Positions 8,836-17,875 are shown, counted from the first letter of the stretch. The stretch is DNA of 64,000 nt from Falsiroseomonas frigidaquae (GCF_012163145.1 NZ_JAAVTX010000005.1:496001-560000); one strand, 5' to 3'. Notes: a model not told the origin generated them from the sequence alone. Translations and numbers: made by a program.

Positions 8836-9327
8836 CTACTCCACGCGAAGGGCGGCGCGAATCTCCGATTGCCCCGCCGGGTCCTGAAGCGCCGCCAGAC
8901 GCCCTGCCGCCACCACCGCATACCGCTGCAGCAGGGCGCGCCGGCGCGCCGGGGCCAGGGGGTGCGCCGGGGCTTCGCGAACCAGGCTCGCATCCGGCCC
9001 ATCCGCAATCAGCAGGCCGACCTCTTGCGGCAAGAGTTCCTCGGGAAAATCCAGGTCGACCGCGAAGTACAGCCGATCGCAGAAGGCCCTGTACTCAGGC
9101 CACTTGCCGTCGGTCAGGAAATCCCGGGCACAGGACTTCACCTCCACCACCGCGAAGCCGCCATCGGGTAGCAGAGCCAGGATATCGGCCCGTCTGCCGT
9201 TCGGCAGGGGCATCTCCCGCACCGGCGCCCAGCCGAGTTGGGCACAGAAGCGGGCCGCGGCGCGGCAGACGGACAGGGTGCGTTCAGGTGCGGTCGGGGG
9301 CGAAGACTGGGACGTAGATTGGGACAT
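8836..9327 (-). CDS. mmcB: MmcB-family DNA repair protein (DUF1052)
   Basis: A 163-residue protein with a restriction-endonuclease-like core: RRADILALLPDGGFAVVEVKS contains the spaced Asp and ExK of the PD-(D/E)xK fold, followed by DFLTDGKWPEY and the DRLYFAV strand typical of MmcB. In Caulobacter, mmcB is SOS-induced and gives mitomycin C resistance. The same control is visible here: a GTTC-N7-GTTC LexA box lies 9-23 bases upstream of the start, over a promoter. The gene is convergent with hldE, with 1 bp between the stops, and divergent from the Rrf2 gene. Confidence 0.92.
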   Translation of the reverse strand: MSQSTSQSSPPTAPERTLSVCRAAARFCAQLGWAPVREMPLPNGRRADILALLPDGGFAVVEVKSCARDFLTDGKWPEYRAFCDRLYFAVDLDFPEELLPQEVGLLIADGPDASLVREAPAHPLAPARRRALLQRYAVVAAGRLAALQDPAGQSEIRAALRVE

Positions 9328-9334
9328 GCCGACA

Positions 9335-9363
9335 TGTTCGCTTTGTGTTCGCGCAAAGGTCAA
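9335..9363 (-). promoter_or_regulatory. SOS box (LexA operator) and promoter of mmcB
   Basis: On the plus strand the sequence reads GTTC at 9336-9339, seven bases, then GTTC at 9347-9350. This is exactly the alphaproteobacterial LexA operator GTTC-N7-GTTC. On the minus strand a TTGACC -35 (9363-9358) is followed by a 17-base spacer and a CGAACA -10-like hexamer (9340-9335), so the operator covers the -10 and spacer. The mmcB ATG follows at 9327, leaving a very short leader. LexA binding here should block mmcB transcription until DNA damage. Confidence 0.82.
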
Positions 9364-9412
9364 GCGCGTCGCACATTGCGGAACCAATCGCGTTGCCGCG
9401 CGTGTAGGCAAT

Positions 9413-9850
9413 ATGGTCGCCACACGCTTCGCAGTTGCTGTGCACATCCTCCTGTTGCTGGCCACCGCGCCAGGCGGCCAGCTTACCAGCGGGCGCCTCG
9501 CGGAAAGCGTTGGCACCAACCCGGTGGTGATTCGGCGCTTGGCCGGCCAATTGGCCAGGGCGGGCCTTATTCGCATCCGCCGCGGTCCTGGTGGAGCGGA
9601 ACTGGCCAAGGCACCAGGAGATATTACGCTCGGCCTCATCTGGCAGGCGATGCGACGCAAGGGCCTGCCCCTACTGCCTGTCCACCGCGGACCGGCCAGG
9701 GCGGAAACCAGCCCTGCGCCGGCCATTCCCGCACTGCTGCGTACTGCCTTCGACTCGGCCGAGGCTGCGATGGAGGCTGATCTCGGCGCCACTACCCTGG
9801 AAGACCTGTGCCGGCGCCTACGTCAGCCGGCGGAGGCTCAGGCCACCTGA
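9413..9850 (+). CDS. Rrf2-family transcriptional regulator
   Basis: A 145-residue winged-helix regulator. The N-terminus RFAVAVHILLLLA, the recognition-helix region TSGRLAESVGTNPVVIRRL and the wing GLIRIRRGPGGAELAK are typical of Rrf2 (IscR, NsrR, RirA) proteins. The three-cysteine cluster found in iron-sulfur-binding members is absent: the domain from residue 1 has no cysteine in the 90-110 region, so it is probably not a [2Fe-2S] sensor of the IscR type. ATG 9413 is chosen as the start of homology. Its promoter would share the 85-bp gap with mmcB. The gene overlaps the 3' end of the convergent Nudix gene by 13 bp. Confidence 0.87.
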   Translation: MVATRFAVAVHILLLLATAPGGQLTSGRLAESVGTNPVVIRRLAGQLARAGLIRIRRGPGGAELAKAPGDITLGLIWQAMRRKGLPLLPVHRGPARAETSPAPAIPALLRTAFDSAEAAMEADLGATTLEDLCRRLRQPAEAQAT

Positions 9851-10725
9851 TCGAGCCCGGCCCGCAACGCAGCCGCTTCCGGCGCCGCGGCATCCAGCAG
9901 GCCGTGCCGCAGGAAGAAATCGATCAAGACCAGGTTGACGTTGAACTTGACCCGGTCGCGGTCGCGCACCTCTGCCAGAAGTTGCGCCGCCGGCCAGAGT
10001 TCGAATCGCTCCACCTCGTCGTCATGCGGCCGTGGCACGAAGCCTTCCGGTAGTTCGAGGTCGTGACAGTGCAGCACATCCCGCCGCAGGCCCTCCGGCG
10101 TCGCCATGACGTAGGAGACGCGCCCCACCAATCGTGCCTGGGCCGCGAGTTCCGGCGGTAGCGAGGCTTCCTCGCCGGCCTCCTTCACCAGAGTCTCGGG
10201 AACCGAGAGCCCGGCAGGGATGCCGCCGGCGACGAGATTGTCGAGCTGTCCCGGCGCCACCGCCTTGTGGCGCGACCGCCACCCCACCCAGACATGCAGC
10301 CCATCGGCGCGCCGCACGTAGCCATTCACATGGACGCCCTGCGACATGATCCCGAAGGCAGGCATGGCGCCGCGATCGAGCTGCGCCAGCACCGGCCCAT
10401 CCGGATCGGCGCGCACGTCGAAATCCTCCTGCCGCAAGGTGAGGTGCCCACGCCCGGCCAGGCCTCGGGCGACCAGCGCGAGCGCTTGGCTGGGCGCACC
10501 CGGCGCTCGCAACCGGCTGGACAGCGCCACCCCTCGGGCATCGAAGTGAAAGTCCCGAGGGTAGAAAGCCAGCGCCCGCGCCAGAGCCACGCCAACCCAC
10601 CCCACTTGGTCCTCGCCAATGCGGAAACGGATGAGATGCGCCGGGGAGGCGATGTTGTTGCAGGCCGCGATATGCCGCTCGAAAGCGGCCCAGTTCGGGT
10701 TCGATATGGGGTTGGCCGGGGTCAT
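9838..10725 (-). CDS. DUF4743/NUDIX hydrolase family protein
   Basis: A 295-residue protein with an N-terminal DUF4743-type region and a C-terminal Nudix domain. The Nudix box is GGIPAGLSVPETLVKEAGEE, which keeps the glycine, the KE and the EE metal-binding positions. The same architecture is attached to fungal thiamine pyrophosphokinase (Tnr3), where the Nudix part cleaves oxidised thiamine diphosphates, so damage repair of thiamine derivatives is a possible role by family. ATG 10725 has AGGAAGG immediately upstream. It is divergent from the Atm1-like exporter gene across a gap of about 106 bp, and convergent with the Rrf2 gene. Confidence 0.88.
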   Translation of the reverse strand: MTPANPISNPNWAAFERHIAACNNIASPAHLIRFRIGEDQVGWVGVALARALAFYPRDFHFDARGVALSSRLRAPGAPSQALALVARGLAGRGHLTLRQEDFDVRADPDGPVLAQLDRGAMPAFGIMSQGVHVNGYVRRADGLHVWVGWRSRHKAVAPGQLDNLVAGGIPAGLSVPETLVKEAGEEASLPPELAAQARLVGRVSYVMATPEGLRRDVLHCHDLELPEGFVPRPHDDEVERFELWPAAQLLAEVRDRDRVKFNVNLVLIDFFLRHGLLDAAAPEAAALRAGLDQVA

Positions 10726-10831
10726 GTCCTTCCTGTAGCGCGCCGCGCGCATGGCACGGAAGACGGAGCCGCTGTTTGCGCGGCGCGCGGAAAGCCCCAC
10801 CTTGGGGTCAACAAGGCTTCCGGAGCTTCCC

Positions 10832-12673
10832 GTGCAAACCGATCAACCCCGCGAGCGCGGTCACCTGCGAACGCTGCTGACGCTCGCGCCCTACCTATGG
10901 CCCAAGAACGAGCCCGGCCTGCGCTTCCGCGTGGTGGCCAGCCTCGTGCTGCTGGTCTTCGCCAAGGCGGCCAATGTGGTGGTTCCCATTGCCTTCGCCC
11001 GCGCCGTGGATGCCCTGGCGCCGGAGGCCGGCCCGGCCGGGGCCATCGCCGCCGTCCCGATTGCCCTCGTACTGGCCTATGGCCTGCTGCGCCTGACCAG
11101 CAGCGCCTTCAACGAGGCGCGCGACGCCATCTTCGTGAAGGTCCAGGGCCGTGCCACGCGCCGGATCGCGCTCGAGGTGTTCCGTCACCTGCACGCGTTG
11201 TCGTTGCGCTTCCACCTGGACCGGCAGACCGGCGGCCTGTCCCGCGTACTGGAACGCGGCACGCGCGGCATGACCTTCGTGCTGGACTTCCTACTGTTCA
11301 ACATCGTGCCGACCATCTTCGAGATCCTGCTGGTCGCGGTGATCCTGTGGGGGATGTTCGACTTCACCTTCAGCGCCGTCATCATCGTGACAGTGGGCAT
11401 CTACATCGCCTTCACCCTGCTGTTCACCGAATGGCGGCTGCGCTTCCGCCGCGCCATGAACGACACGGACACCGAGGCGAATACTCGCGCCGTGGACAGC
11501 CTGCTGAACTTCGAGACGGTGAAGTATTTCGGCAACGAGACGCATGAGGCGCGGCGCTACGACACCAGCCTGGAGCGCTATGAGCGCGCCTATGTCCGCT
11601 CCGAAGTCAGCCTGAACGCGCTGAATTTCGGCCAGCAGGCCGTGATCGCCATCGGCCTGACGGTGGTGATGATGATGGCGGCCGGGCGCGTTTCCCAGGG
11701 CGGCATGACCGTCGGCGACTTCGTGCTGGTCAACACCTACATGATCCAGCTTTTCCAGCCGCTGAACTTTCTCGGGTTTGCCTACCGCGAGATCAAGCAG
11801 GGGTTGGTGGACATGGAGGCGATGTTCACTCTCATGCGGGAGGATCGCGAGATTGCCGACGCCACCGGTGCGCCCGCCCTGGTTGCCACCGGCGGGGAGG
11901 TGCGGTTCGAGGATGTGCGCTTCGGCTACCGGCCGGACCGGGAGATCCTCAAGGGCGTCAGCTTCACCGTGCCGCCGGGCCGGACGCTGGCTATCGTCGG
12001 CCCCACCGGCGCGGGCAAATCGACCATCAGCCGCCTGCTGTTCCGCTTCTACGACGCCACCGGCGGCCGCGTGATGATCGATGGCCAGGATGTGCGCGAC
12101 GTGCAGCAGGACAGCGTTCGCGCCGCCATCGGCGTGGTGCCGCAGGACACCGTCCTGTTCAACGATACCATCCGCTACAACATCGCCTATGGCCGACCCG
12201 GTTCGAGCCAGGAAGAGATCGAGGCTGCCGCCCGCGCCGCGCAGGTGCATGACTTCGTGCTGCGCCTGCCGGATGGCTACGACACCAAGGTTGGCGAGCG
12301 CGGCCTGAAGCTATCGGGGGGCGAGAAGCAGCGCGTAGCAATCGCCCGCACGCTGCTGAAGAACCCGCGTATCGTCATCCTGGACGAGGCGACCAGCGCC
12401 CTCGACACCCGGACGGAGCAGGACATCCAGGCAGCGCTGCGCGATGCCGCCCGGGGCCGCACAACGCTGGTCATTGCCCACCGCCTTTCCACGGTGGTGG
12501 ACGCAGATGAGATCCTGGTGCTGCAGGAGGGCCAGGTGGCCGAGCGCGGCCCACATGCCGCCCTGATCGCCGCCGACGGCCTCTACGCCGCCATGTGGCG
12601 CCGGCAATCGGAAGCCGTGGCGGCAGCGGAAGCGGCGGCGGCGGCCCAGGCAGCCGCCGGGCTGCCAGCCTGA
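10832..12673 (+). CDS. Atm1-type ABC exporter (fused permease and ATPase)
   Basis: A 613-residue half-transporter with six transmembrane helices (about 25-300) and a nucleotide-binding domain with Walker A GPTGAGKST, signature LSGGEKQR, Walker B IVILDEAT and the H-loop IAHRLS. The N-terminus (TLAPYLWP) and the NFETVKYFGNE segment are characteristic of the Atm1/ABCB7 branch, which exports glutathione-linked compounds and is tied to Fe-S and heavy-metal homeostasis. GTG 10832 is preferred because GGAG stands 6 bases upstream; ATG 10751 has no visible ribosome binding site and would nearly abut the divergent gene. The extreme C-terminus is an alanine-rich tail. Confidence 0.93.
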   Translation: MQTDQPRERGHLRTLLTLAPYLWPKNEPGLRFRVVASLVLLVFAKAANVVVPIAFARAVDALAPEAGPAGAIAAVPIALVLAYGLLRLTSSAFNEARDAIFVKVQGRATRRIALEVFRHLHALSLRFHLDRQTGGLSRVLERGTRGMTFVLDFLLFNIVPTIFEILLVAVILWGMFDFTFSAVIIVTVGIYIAFTLLFTEWRLRFRRAMNDTDTEANTRAVDSLLNFETVKYFGNETHEARRYDTSLERYERAYVRSEVSLNALNFGQQAVIAIGLTVVMMMAAGRVSQGGMTVGDFVLVNTYMIQLFQPLNFLGFAYREIKQGLVDMEAMFTLMREDREIADATGAPALVATGGEVRFEDVRFGYRPDREILKGVSFTVPPGRTLAIVGPTGAGKSTISRLLFRFYDATGGRVMIDGQDVRDVQQDSVRAAIGVVPQDTVLFNDTIRYNIAYGRPGSSQEEIEAAARAAQVHDFVLRLPDGYDTKVGERGLKLSGGEKQRVAIARTLLKNPRIVILDEATSALDTRTEQDIQAALRDAARGRTTLVIAHRLSTVVDADEILVLQEGQVAERGPHAALIAADGLYAAMWRRQSEAVAAAEAAAAAQAAAGLPA

Positions 12674-12753
12674 TGGCACGGCCCCAATGGCGTGGAGGGG
12701 TTTCCTTGGCGCGCCTGCCTGCCTATGTCCGTCAATCGTGAGGGAGGCCACTT

Positions 12754-13023
12754 ATGCAGTTCGACCCCCAGGGCGTGGCCCCGGAAGATCTCAGCCACGC
12801 CGGCTCGGTGGTGGACAAGGCAATCGAGTACATGATCGAGCAGGGCATCGCGCCGATCTCCATTGCCTCCGCCCTGCTGGGTGGCTCACTTGGCATGCTT
12901 GCCCGCAGCATGGATGACCGTGCTGTGGCCGGCGTGCTGAAAAGCGCTCTGGCTTCGGTCGAGGGCGGTGAGCTCGCCGAGATGCGACGCGCGGCGGAAG
13001 CCGAGCAGGCTGCGAATACCTGA
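12754..13023 (+). CDS. Small conserved-looking hypothetical protein (89 aa)
   Basis: I do not recognise this family. The 89-residue protein is predicted helical: a hydrophobic middle (about 30-55, GIAPISIASALLGGSLGMLA) could be one membrane-associated helix or a packed core, and the C-terminus is charged and alanine-rich. A strong GAGGGAGG ribosome binding site lies 8 bases upstream of the ATG, which supports real translation. It lies 80 bp after the Atm1-type exporter and 121 bp before rpmB, all on the same strand, and could be cotranscribed with the exporter. There is no obvious sign of horizontal transfer. Confidence 0.7.
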   Translation: MQFDPQGVAPEDLSHAGSVVDKAIEYMIEQGIAPISIASALLGGSLGMLARSMDDRAVAGVLKSALASVEGGELAEMRRAAEAEQAANT

Positions 13024-13030
13024 CCAAGGC

Positions 13031-13059
13031 TTGACGGGCGGGGGCTTATCCGCGATACG
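13031..13059 (+). promoter_or_regulatory. Candidate sigma-70-type promoter for rpmB
   Basis: TTGACG (13031-13036) is followed by a 17-base spacer and GATACG (13054-13059). The -35 match is five of six to TTGACA. The -10 is weak, as is usual in high-GC alphaproteobacteria. It lies about 90 bases upstream of the rpmB ATG, leaving a GC-rich leader. This is motif matching only. Confidence 0.4.
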
Positions 13060-13144
13060 CCCCGGCTCCGGACCACCTCCGCGCGCGGCTGCCTGGACCA
13101 CTCGGCCCAGGACCCGTGCGTGTGCTTTTCGGGATTGATGAGTC

Positions 13145-13441
13145 ATGGCCCGCCGCTGCGGTATCACCGGCAAGGGCGTGCTGACGGGTAACAACGTCAG
13201 CCACGCCAACAACAAGACGCGCCGGCGCTTCCTGCCGAACATGCAGGAGACGTCGTTCTTCTCTGACATCCTGGGCACGCCGGTCCGGATGCGCCTGTCG
13301 GTGAACGGCATCCGCACCGTGGAGCACAATGGGGGTCTCGACTCCTTTCTGCTCGGCACGCCCGACCGGCGCCTGCCGGTGGAGGCGCTGGTCCTGAAGC
13401 GCCGCCTTGTGCGGGCGCGGGACAAGAAGGCCGCGGCCTGA
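13145..13441 (+). CDS. rpmB: 50S ribosomal protein L28
   Basis: A 98-residue protein beginning [11 protein letters not shown] with the L28 signatures [14 protein letters not shown] and LPNMQ, then the basic C-terminus [12 protein letters not shown]. Length and motifs match alphaproteobacterial L28, which binds 23S rRNA in the large subunit and is needed for late 50S assembly. It keeps a single cysteine near the N-terminus rather than the zinc-binding CxxC set of some bacteria. The gene appears to be transcribed on its own from the 121-bp upstream gap. A histidine-kinase-like gene follows after 156 bp. Confidence 0.98.
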   Translation: MARRCGITGKGVLTGNNVSHANNKTRRRFLPNMQETSFFSDILGTPVRMRLSVNGIRTVEHNGGLDSFLLGTPDRRLPVEALVLKRRLVRARDKKAAA

Positions 13442-13597
13442 TCCAGCCGGCGCGGCATGCCTCCTGGCAGTGCCGCACCTTCTGGATGCCTTAAGGCGGG
13501 TTACATTGCGGTCCTCCCGAACACCAAATCGGGTGGAAATGACGCCAAGCGCGGCGCTTTAACCACAAGGCAACCCTCCTGCTCCAACCTGCCGGCG

Positions 13598-14410
13598 ATG
13601 TGGACCGAGTCGACCCTCGCCGTCGCCCTTACCTTCGCCCTGCTCCTGCTCGCCTTGGCGATACGGGCGCGGGTGAGCCTTCTGGCTGCGCGCGATCGCG
13701 TGGCCTTAGCGGAGAGGCTGGCCGCCGCGCGCGGACGCTGCCTCTCCCTCGCTGCGCAGGAATTGCGCGGCCCCGGCCTGGCTCTCATGGCACAGGCGGC
13801 GGATGTGCCCCTCGATCCCGCAGGACAGGCGCGCGAAGGCAACCAGATCGAGGCGGTCGCGCAGCAATTGCTGCGCCTGGCCGACGACCTGGCTGACTTC
13901 GCCACCGAGCCGTGCCCGCGCGCCCTGCACGAAACACCAGCCCTTCTCGGCCCGGTCATCGATGCCGCGGTGGCGAATGTCGCGGCCCAGCTTCGTCCCG
14001 GGAGCCGGCACTGGAAGATCGAGCCGGAACTGCGTGCGCTGAAGGTTCGTGCCGACAGCCGGGCCCTGGAAGGCGCCCTTGCTGCCCTGCTGCGCCGCGC
14101 CGCCCGTCATTCCCGCGACGGTGACGTGGTGGCCCTGCGCCACATGCTGGGGAGCGAAACGGTCGCGATCGTGGTAGAAGATGAGGGCGACGGCCTGCCA
14201 GCCCAGGACCTGATCACCGAATCGGCGAGCGCCGGGCCTGGCCTTGGCGTCAACGCCTCCAACGGCACCCGTGGCCTCGACCTCGGCCTGACCCTGGCGC
14301 GGTCCCTGGCTGCCGCGCATGGTGGCGAGATCCGGCTGGAGAGTGCGCCGGGGATCGGCGCGCGGGCCTGGCTCACCCTGCCCCGCAGCCGGCTGTTGGA
14401 TGCCGCCTGA
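13598..14410 (+). CDS. Membrane-anchored histidine-kinase-like protein lacking the phospho-acceptor histidine
   Basis: A 270-residue protein with one N-terminal membrane helix (about 5-25), a DHp-like helix region and a GHKL ATPase-like domain. Where kinases have SHELRTP this protein has AQELRGP, so the acceptor is Gln54. The N-box Asn is also replaced (LAALLRRAARHS), while the G1 box VEDEGDGLP is kept and the G2 region TRGLDLGLTLARSLAAAHGG is partly kept. It may therefore be a regulatory pseudokinase, or bind nucleotide without autophosphorylating; this is inference. ATG 13598 starts the hydrophobic segment. No partner response regulator is adjacent. Confidence 0.8.
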   Translation: MWTESTLAVALTFALLLLALAIRARVSLLAARDRVALAERLAAARGRCLSLAAQELRGPGLALMAQAADVPLDPAGQAREGNQIEAVAQQLLRLADDLADFATEPCPRALHETPALLGPVIDAAVANVAAQLRPGSRHWKIEPELRALKVRADSRALEGALAALLRRAARHSRDGDVVALRHMLGSETVAIVVEDEGDGLPAQDLITESASAGPGLGVNASNGTRGLDLGLTLARSLAAAHGGEIRLESAPGIGARAWLTLPRSRLLDAA

Positions 14411-15355
14411 TCAGGCGGGCATCTCGAACAGCAGAACCAGGCTGCGCTGCCAAAGGCTGTCATTGTCGTCCGAGACCAGCGCCACCAGCACCCTGCCCTC
14501 GCGCTCCGTCACCGCGACGCCCTCGTAGTTGTCGGTCGGTAACGGCGGAACCAGCGGCACCAGCACCTCGCCCTCCACCAGCCCCCCGGCCGATGCCGCG
14601 CGCAGTGCCGCCGGCGAAAGCCGCACCAGGCGGCCGGCGAAGCCGGCGAGCAGGCCGAAGGATCGTTCCAGCACCAGTGCACCGCCATCCGGCAAGGCCG
14701 CCGCATCCACCGGCACGTGGTCCGAGGCCGGAAGATAGCTGAAGCCGTGCCAGTCACCGGGCCGGCCGATCCAGCCCATGCGCCCAACCTTCGGCGCCGC
14801 GAGCCCCTCGGAAAGGACCATCCAGCGCCCGTCGCCGAGCACCACGAGCGTTTCCAGGGAGGCATTCCGTGGGGAGCGGTCAAGCCCCGGGGGCGCGTCC
14901 AGCATCTCCCCGGGCCCATCCAGCCGCCGATGCCGCTGGATGCGGTGCCACCGCTCGAAGCCGATCAGCCAGGACCCGTCTGGCAGCCGCGCCAGCGCCT
15001 CCGCATCCTGGCCCGAGCCGGTCAGCGGCCGCCCGCGCACATTGCGCAGGCGCCCACTATGGATCAGATCCAGCCGGCGCGGCCGCCAGGCCTCATCCAG
15101 GCTCAGCGCCATTTCGGCAAAATGGCCGCGATCGCTGATGGCGGTCAGCCTCAGGTCGGGCGTCATGTGCAGCCCGGACAGGCCGCCGAAGCCGAGCACC
15201 CCGGTATTGATCCGCAGCCCTCCGAGCAGCCGCAGCTCGCCCGGGACCTGATCCGGCAGGTCCAGCGGCAGGCTCAGCGCCGCGCCTTCCGCCCCGCCGG
15301 CACAGCCCGGCAGGGCGGCCAGCGTGGCGGCGAGAAGGCTGCGGCGCCGGATCAG
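14411..15355 (-). CDS. Esterase-like activity of phytase family lipoprotein, apparent CTG start
   Basis: The protein shows a phytase-like beta-propeller pattern ([37 protein letters not shown]). The first in-frame ATG (15199) would cut off the start of the domain. Reading upstream gives [17 protein letters not shown], a lipoprotein signal with lipobox LPGC (Cys18), but no ATG, GTG or TTG exists before the in-frame TGA inside cobT. The most likely start is CTG at 15355, which overlaps the cobT stop (CCTGA) and would be translationally coupled. This gives 314 residues anchored in the envelope. Substrate is unknown; phytase activity is not implied by the name. Confidence 0.78.
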   Translation of the reverse strand: MIRRRSLLAATLAALPGCAGGAEGAALSLPLDLPDQVPGELRLLGGLRINTGVLGFGGLSGLHMTPDLRLTAISDRGHFAEMALSLDEAWRPRRLDLIHSGRLRNVRGRPLTGSGQDAEALARLPDGSWLIGFERWHRIQRHRRLDGPGEMLDAPPGLDRSPRNASLETLVVLGDGRWMVLSEGLAAPKVGRMGWIGRPGDWHGFSYLPASDHVPVDAAALPDGGALVLERSFGLLAGFAGRLVRLSPAALRAASAGGLVEGEVLVPLVPPLPTDNYEGVAVTEREGRVLVALVSDDNDSLWQRSLVLLFEMPA

Positions 15356-17220
15356 GCGACCAGCGGCGCGCGCTCGCTGGCCGCGCGTTGCCAGGCCAGC
15401 GCCGCATCCTCATCGAACAGTTCCGCAAGCTTCTTCATCATGGTGCCGCCCAGCTCCTCGGCATCCACGATGGTGACGGCGCGGCGGTAATAACGGGTGA
15501 CGTCGTGGCCGATGCCGATGGCAATCAGCTCCACCGCCTCGCGCCCCTCGATTTCACCGATCACCTTGCGAAGGTGGCGTTCCAGGTAGTTGCCCGGGTT
15601 CACCGACAGGGTGCTGTCATCCACCGGCGCGCCATCGGAGATCACCATCAGGATGCGGCGATGCTCGGTGCGGGCCAGCAGGCGGCGATACGCCCATTCC
15701 AGCGCCTCGCCGTCGATATTCTCCTTCAGCAGCCCCTCGCGCAGCATCAGGCCGAGGTTCTTGCGGGCGCGGCGCCAGGGCGCATCGGCGGATTTGTAGA
15801 TGACGTGGCGCAGGTCGTTCAGCCGGCCCGGATTGCGCGGCTTGCCCTCCTGCACCCAGCGCTCGCGGGACTGGCCGCCCTTCCAGGCGCGGGTGGTGAA
15901 GCCCAGGATCTCGACCTTGACGGAGCAGCGTTCCAGCGTCCGCGCCAGGATGTCGCAGCACATGGCGGCGACCGTGATCGGCCGGCCACGCATGGAGCCG
16001 GAATTGTCGATCAGCAGCGTCACCACCGTGTCGCGGAAATCCGCCTCGCGTTCCTTCTTGTAGGACAGCGACTGCATCGGGTTCACCACGACGCGTGCCA
16101 GCCGCGCCACATCGAGGATCCCCTCCTCCAGGTCGAATTCCCAGGCGCGCTGCTGCTGCGCCATCAGCCGGCGCTGCAGCCGGTTCGCCAGCTTGGAAAC
16201 AACGCCCTGCAGATGCGAAAGCTGCTGGTCGAGCTGCTGGCGCAGCCGCGCCAGTTCATCGGCGTCGCAGAGGTCGTCCGCCTCCACCACCTCGTCGAAG
16301 GATTTGTTGAAGGCGCGATAGATTGAGGCGTCATCCGTCGCCGGCACCTCCTTGCGCTGCTGCGGGCCGCCCGGGCGGTCATCGCCTTCGGCGGCCGCGC
16401 CCTCCTCCTCGCCTTCCTGGCTCTCATCCTCGGCGGCATCGCCCTGCATGGTCTCGGGCTGGGCGCCGAGCATGCTTTCCGTGTCCTGGGCCTGGGATTC
16501 GCCTTCGCCCGACTGGTCCTGCTGGGAGGAGGTCTCGCCGCCCTCGCCTTCCTCCTCATCCTGCTCGGCCTCGGTCTCAACCTCTGCCTCGGCGAGGTCC
16601 AGCGCGGCCAGCAGCTTGCGCGCGGCCCGGCCAAAAGCGTCCTGGTCCGTGCTGCGCTCGGCCATCTCGGCCAGTGCCGCCTCGGCCGATTCGCCGATCG
16701 TGTCGCGCCACATGTCGAGGATCCGCTGCGCCGCGGCCGGCGCCGGCTCGCCGGACAGGCGTTCCCGCGCCAGCAGGCCCAGCGCCGCGGCCATCGGCAA
16801 CTGATCCTTCCGCGTCATGCGGTCGTAGCCCTCGGACTCGCACTGGTCCGAAAGCCGGGCGCGCAGATTGGCGGCGACGCCGGACATGTGCTGGCTGCCC
16901 ACCACCTCGACCCGCACATCCTCCAGCGCATCGAACACTTCGCGCGCTTCGCGGCGGGCGGGGATGCGGTTGGCGTGCACGCCTTCGTCGTGGTGGCGCA
17001 GCTTCAGCGCAATGGCATCCGCCGCACCGCGCAGCTTGGCCATTTCCGCAGGCGGCAGGGCTCGCGTCGGCAGCGGCAGGCGCGCCCGCTTGCCGGCCAG
17101 GCCCGAGGGGCCGGGCTGATAGGCGACCTGCACTTCCGGCTGGCGCGCGATGGCGCGCACGGCGCCAGCGGTCGCCCGCTTGAATTCTTCCTGCCGCGTC
17201 TGGTCGGGCTTGCCGCTCAT
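15352..17220 (-). CDS. cobT: Aerobic cobaltochelatase subunit CobT
   Basis: A 622-residue protein with the CobT layout: an N-terminal region with the conserved [16 protein letters not shown] segment, a long acidic Glu/Asp/Gln-rich linker (about 205-290), and a C-terminal von Willebrand A domain with the MIDAS motif DNSGSMRG. CobT and CobS form the AAA+ complex that drives cobalt insertion into hydrogenobyrinate a,c-diamide by CobN in the aerobic cobalamin pathway. It follows cobS and a glutathione transferase gene on the same strand, 13 bp after the latter. cobN is not in the window. The downstream lipoprotein gene overlaps its stop. Confidence 0.95.
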   Translation of the reverse strand: MSGKPDQTRQEEFKRATAGAVRAIARQPEVQVAYQPGPSGLAGKRARLPLPTRALPPAEMAKLRGAADAIALKLRHHDEGVHANRIPARREAREVFDALEDVRVEVVGSQHMSGVAANLRARLSDQCESEGYDRMTRKDQLPMAAALGLLARERLSGEPAPAAAQRILDMWRDTIGESAEAALAEMAERSTDQDAFGRAARKLLAALDLAEAEVETEAEQDEEEGEGGETSSQQDQSGEGESQAQDTESMLGAQPETMQGDAAEDESQEGEEEGAAAEGDDRPGGPQQRKEVPATDDASIYRAFNKSFDEVVEADDLCDADELARLRQQLDQQLSHLQGVVSKLANRLQRRLMAQQQRAWEFDLEEGILDVARLARVVVNPMQSLSYKKEREADFRDTVVTLLIDNSGSMRGRPITVAAMCCDILARTLERCSVKVEILGFTTRAWKGGQSRERWVQEGKPRNPGRLNDLRHVIYKSADAPWRRARKNLGLMLREGLLKENIDGEALEWAYRRLLARTEHRRILMVISDGAPVDDSTLSVNPGNYLERHLRKVIGEIEGREAVELIAIGIGHDVTRYYRRAVTIVDAEELGGTMMKKLAELFDEDAALAWQRAASERAPLVA

Positions 17221-17233
17221 CGATCGTGATCCG

Positions 17234-17875
17234 TCATGCGCGCGCCGCTTCCCGGGCGCGGGCGGATGCCAGCGCAGGTCGGGCCTCGAGCGCGGCGAGG
17301 TAGGAGGCGGTGACCGACGAAGGGGTCAACAGGCCCCAGGCGGTCACCCATTGCAGGGTGGAGCCGATCAGCACATCGGCGGTGCTCAGCGCCTGGCCAA
17401 GCAGGAACGGCCCGCCCGACGTACCGATCTGCCGTTCGATCCGGGCGACGGCGGTGGCAAAATCAGGCCAGCCGAGCGCCCTTGGCGGCGGCGGTGCGGC
17501 GCGCGGAAAGGCCTTGTCTGCCAGCGCCGGCTCAAGAACGCCGGCACCATAGGCCATCATCGTCTGGTAAAGCGCCCGATCCCGGCTGCCGGGGGGCGGC
17601 GAAAGCCGGCCGGGATGCAGTTCATCGAGATAGGCGCAGATCGCCAGGCTTTCAGTGACGACGACGCCGGACCAGTCGCCATCCGGCCCGCGATCCTCCA
17701 GCACCGGCAGCTTGCCGTCCGGGTTGATCGCGAGGAACTCAGGCGTCTTCTGGGTGCCGGCGTCCAGGTCGTGCTGGATGAGGGCGCAGGAGGCGCCAAG
17801 TTCCTCCAGCAACCAGAGGATGCGGAAGGCCCGCGTCTTCGGTGCGAAATGCAGCAGGAAGCGCGGGCCCGACAT
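17234..17875 (-). CDS. Glutathione S-transferase family protein
   Basis: A 213-residue protein with an N-terminal thioredoxin-like GST domain ([11 protein letters not shown] with the cis-proline, then [12 protein letters not shown] where the Glu-Ser contacts glutathione) and a C-terminal all-helical domain with STADVLIGS. It lies inside the cob unit: 6 bp after cobS and 13 bp before cobT, so it is surely cotranscribed. GST has no known step in cobalt insertion, so the link may be expression only. The catalytic residue near the N-terminus is not obvious (FAPKTRAFR), which leaves open a non-enzymatic or isomerase role. Confidence 0.9.
   Translation of the reverse strand: MSGPRFLLHFAPKTRAFRILWLLEELGASCALIQHDLDAGTQKTPEFLAINPDGKLPVLEDRGPDGDWSGVVVTESLAICAYLDELHPGRLSPPPGSRDRALYQTMMAYGAGVLEPALADKAFPRAAPPPPRALGWPDFATAVARIERQIGTSGGPFLLGQALSTADVLIGSTLQWVTAWGLLTPSSVTASYLAALEARPALASARAREAARA

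Noticed and set aside
9413-9850. IscR-type Fe-S sensing by the Rrf2 protein
   Set aside because: The three conserved cysteines are absent from the protein as started at 9413; upstream cysteines occur only in an unlikely extended start.
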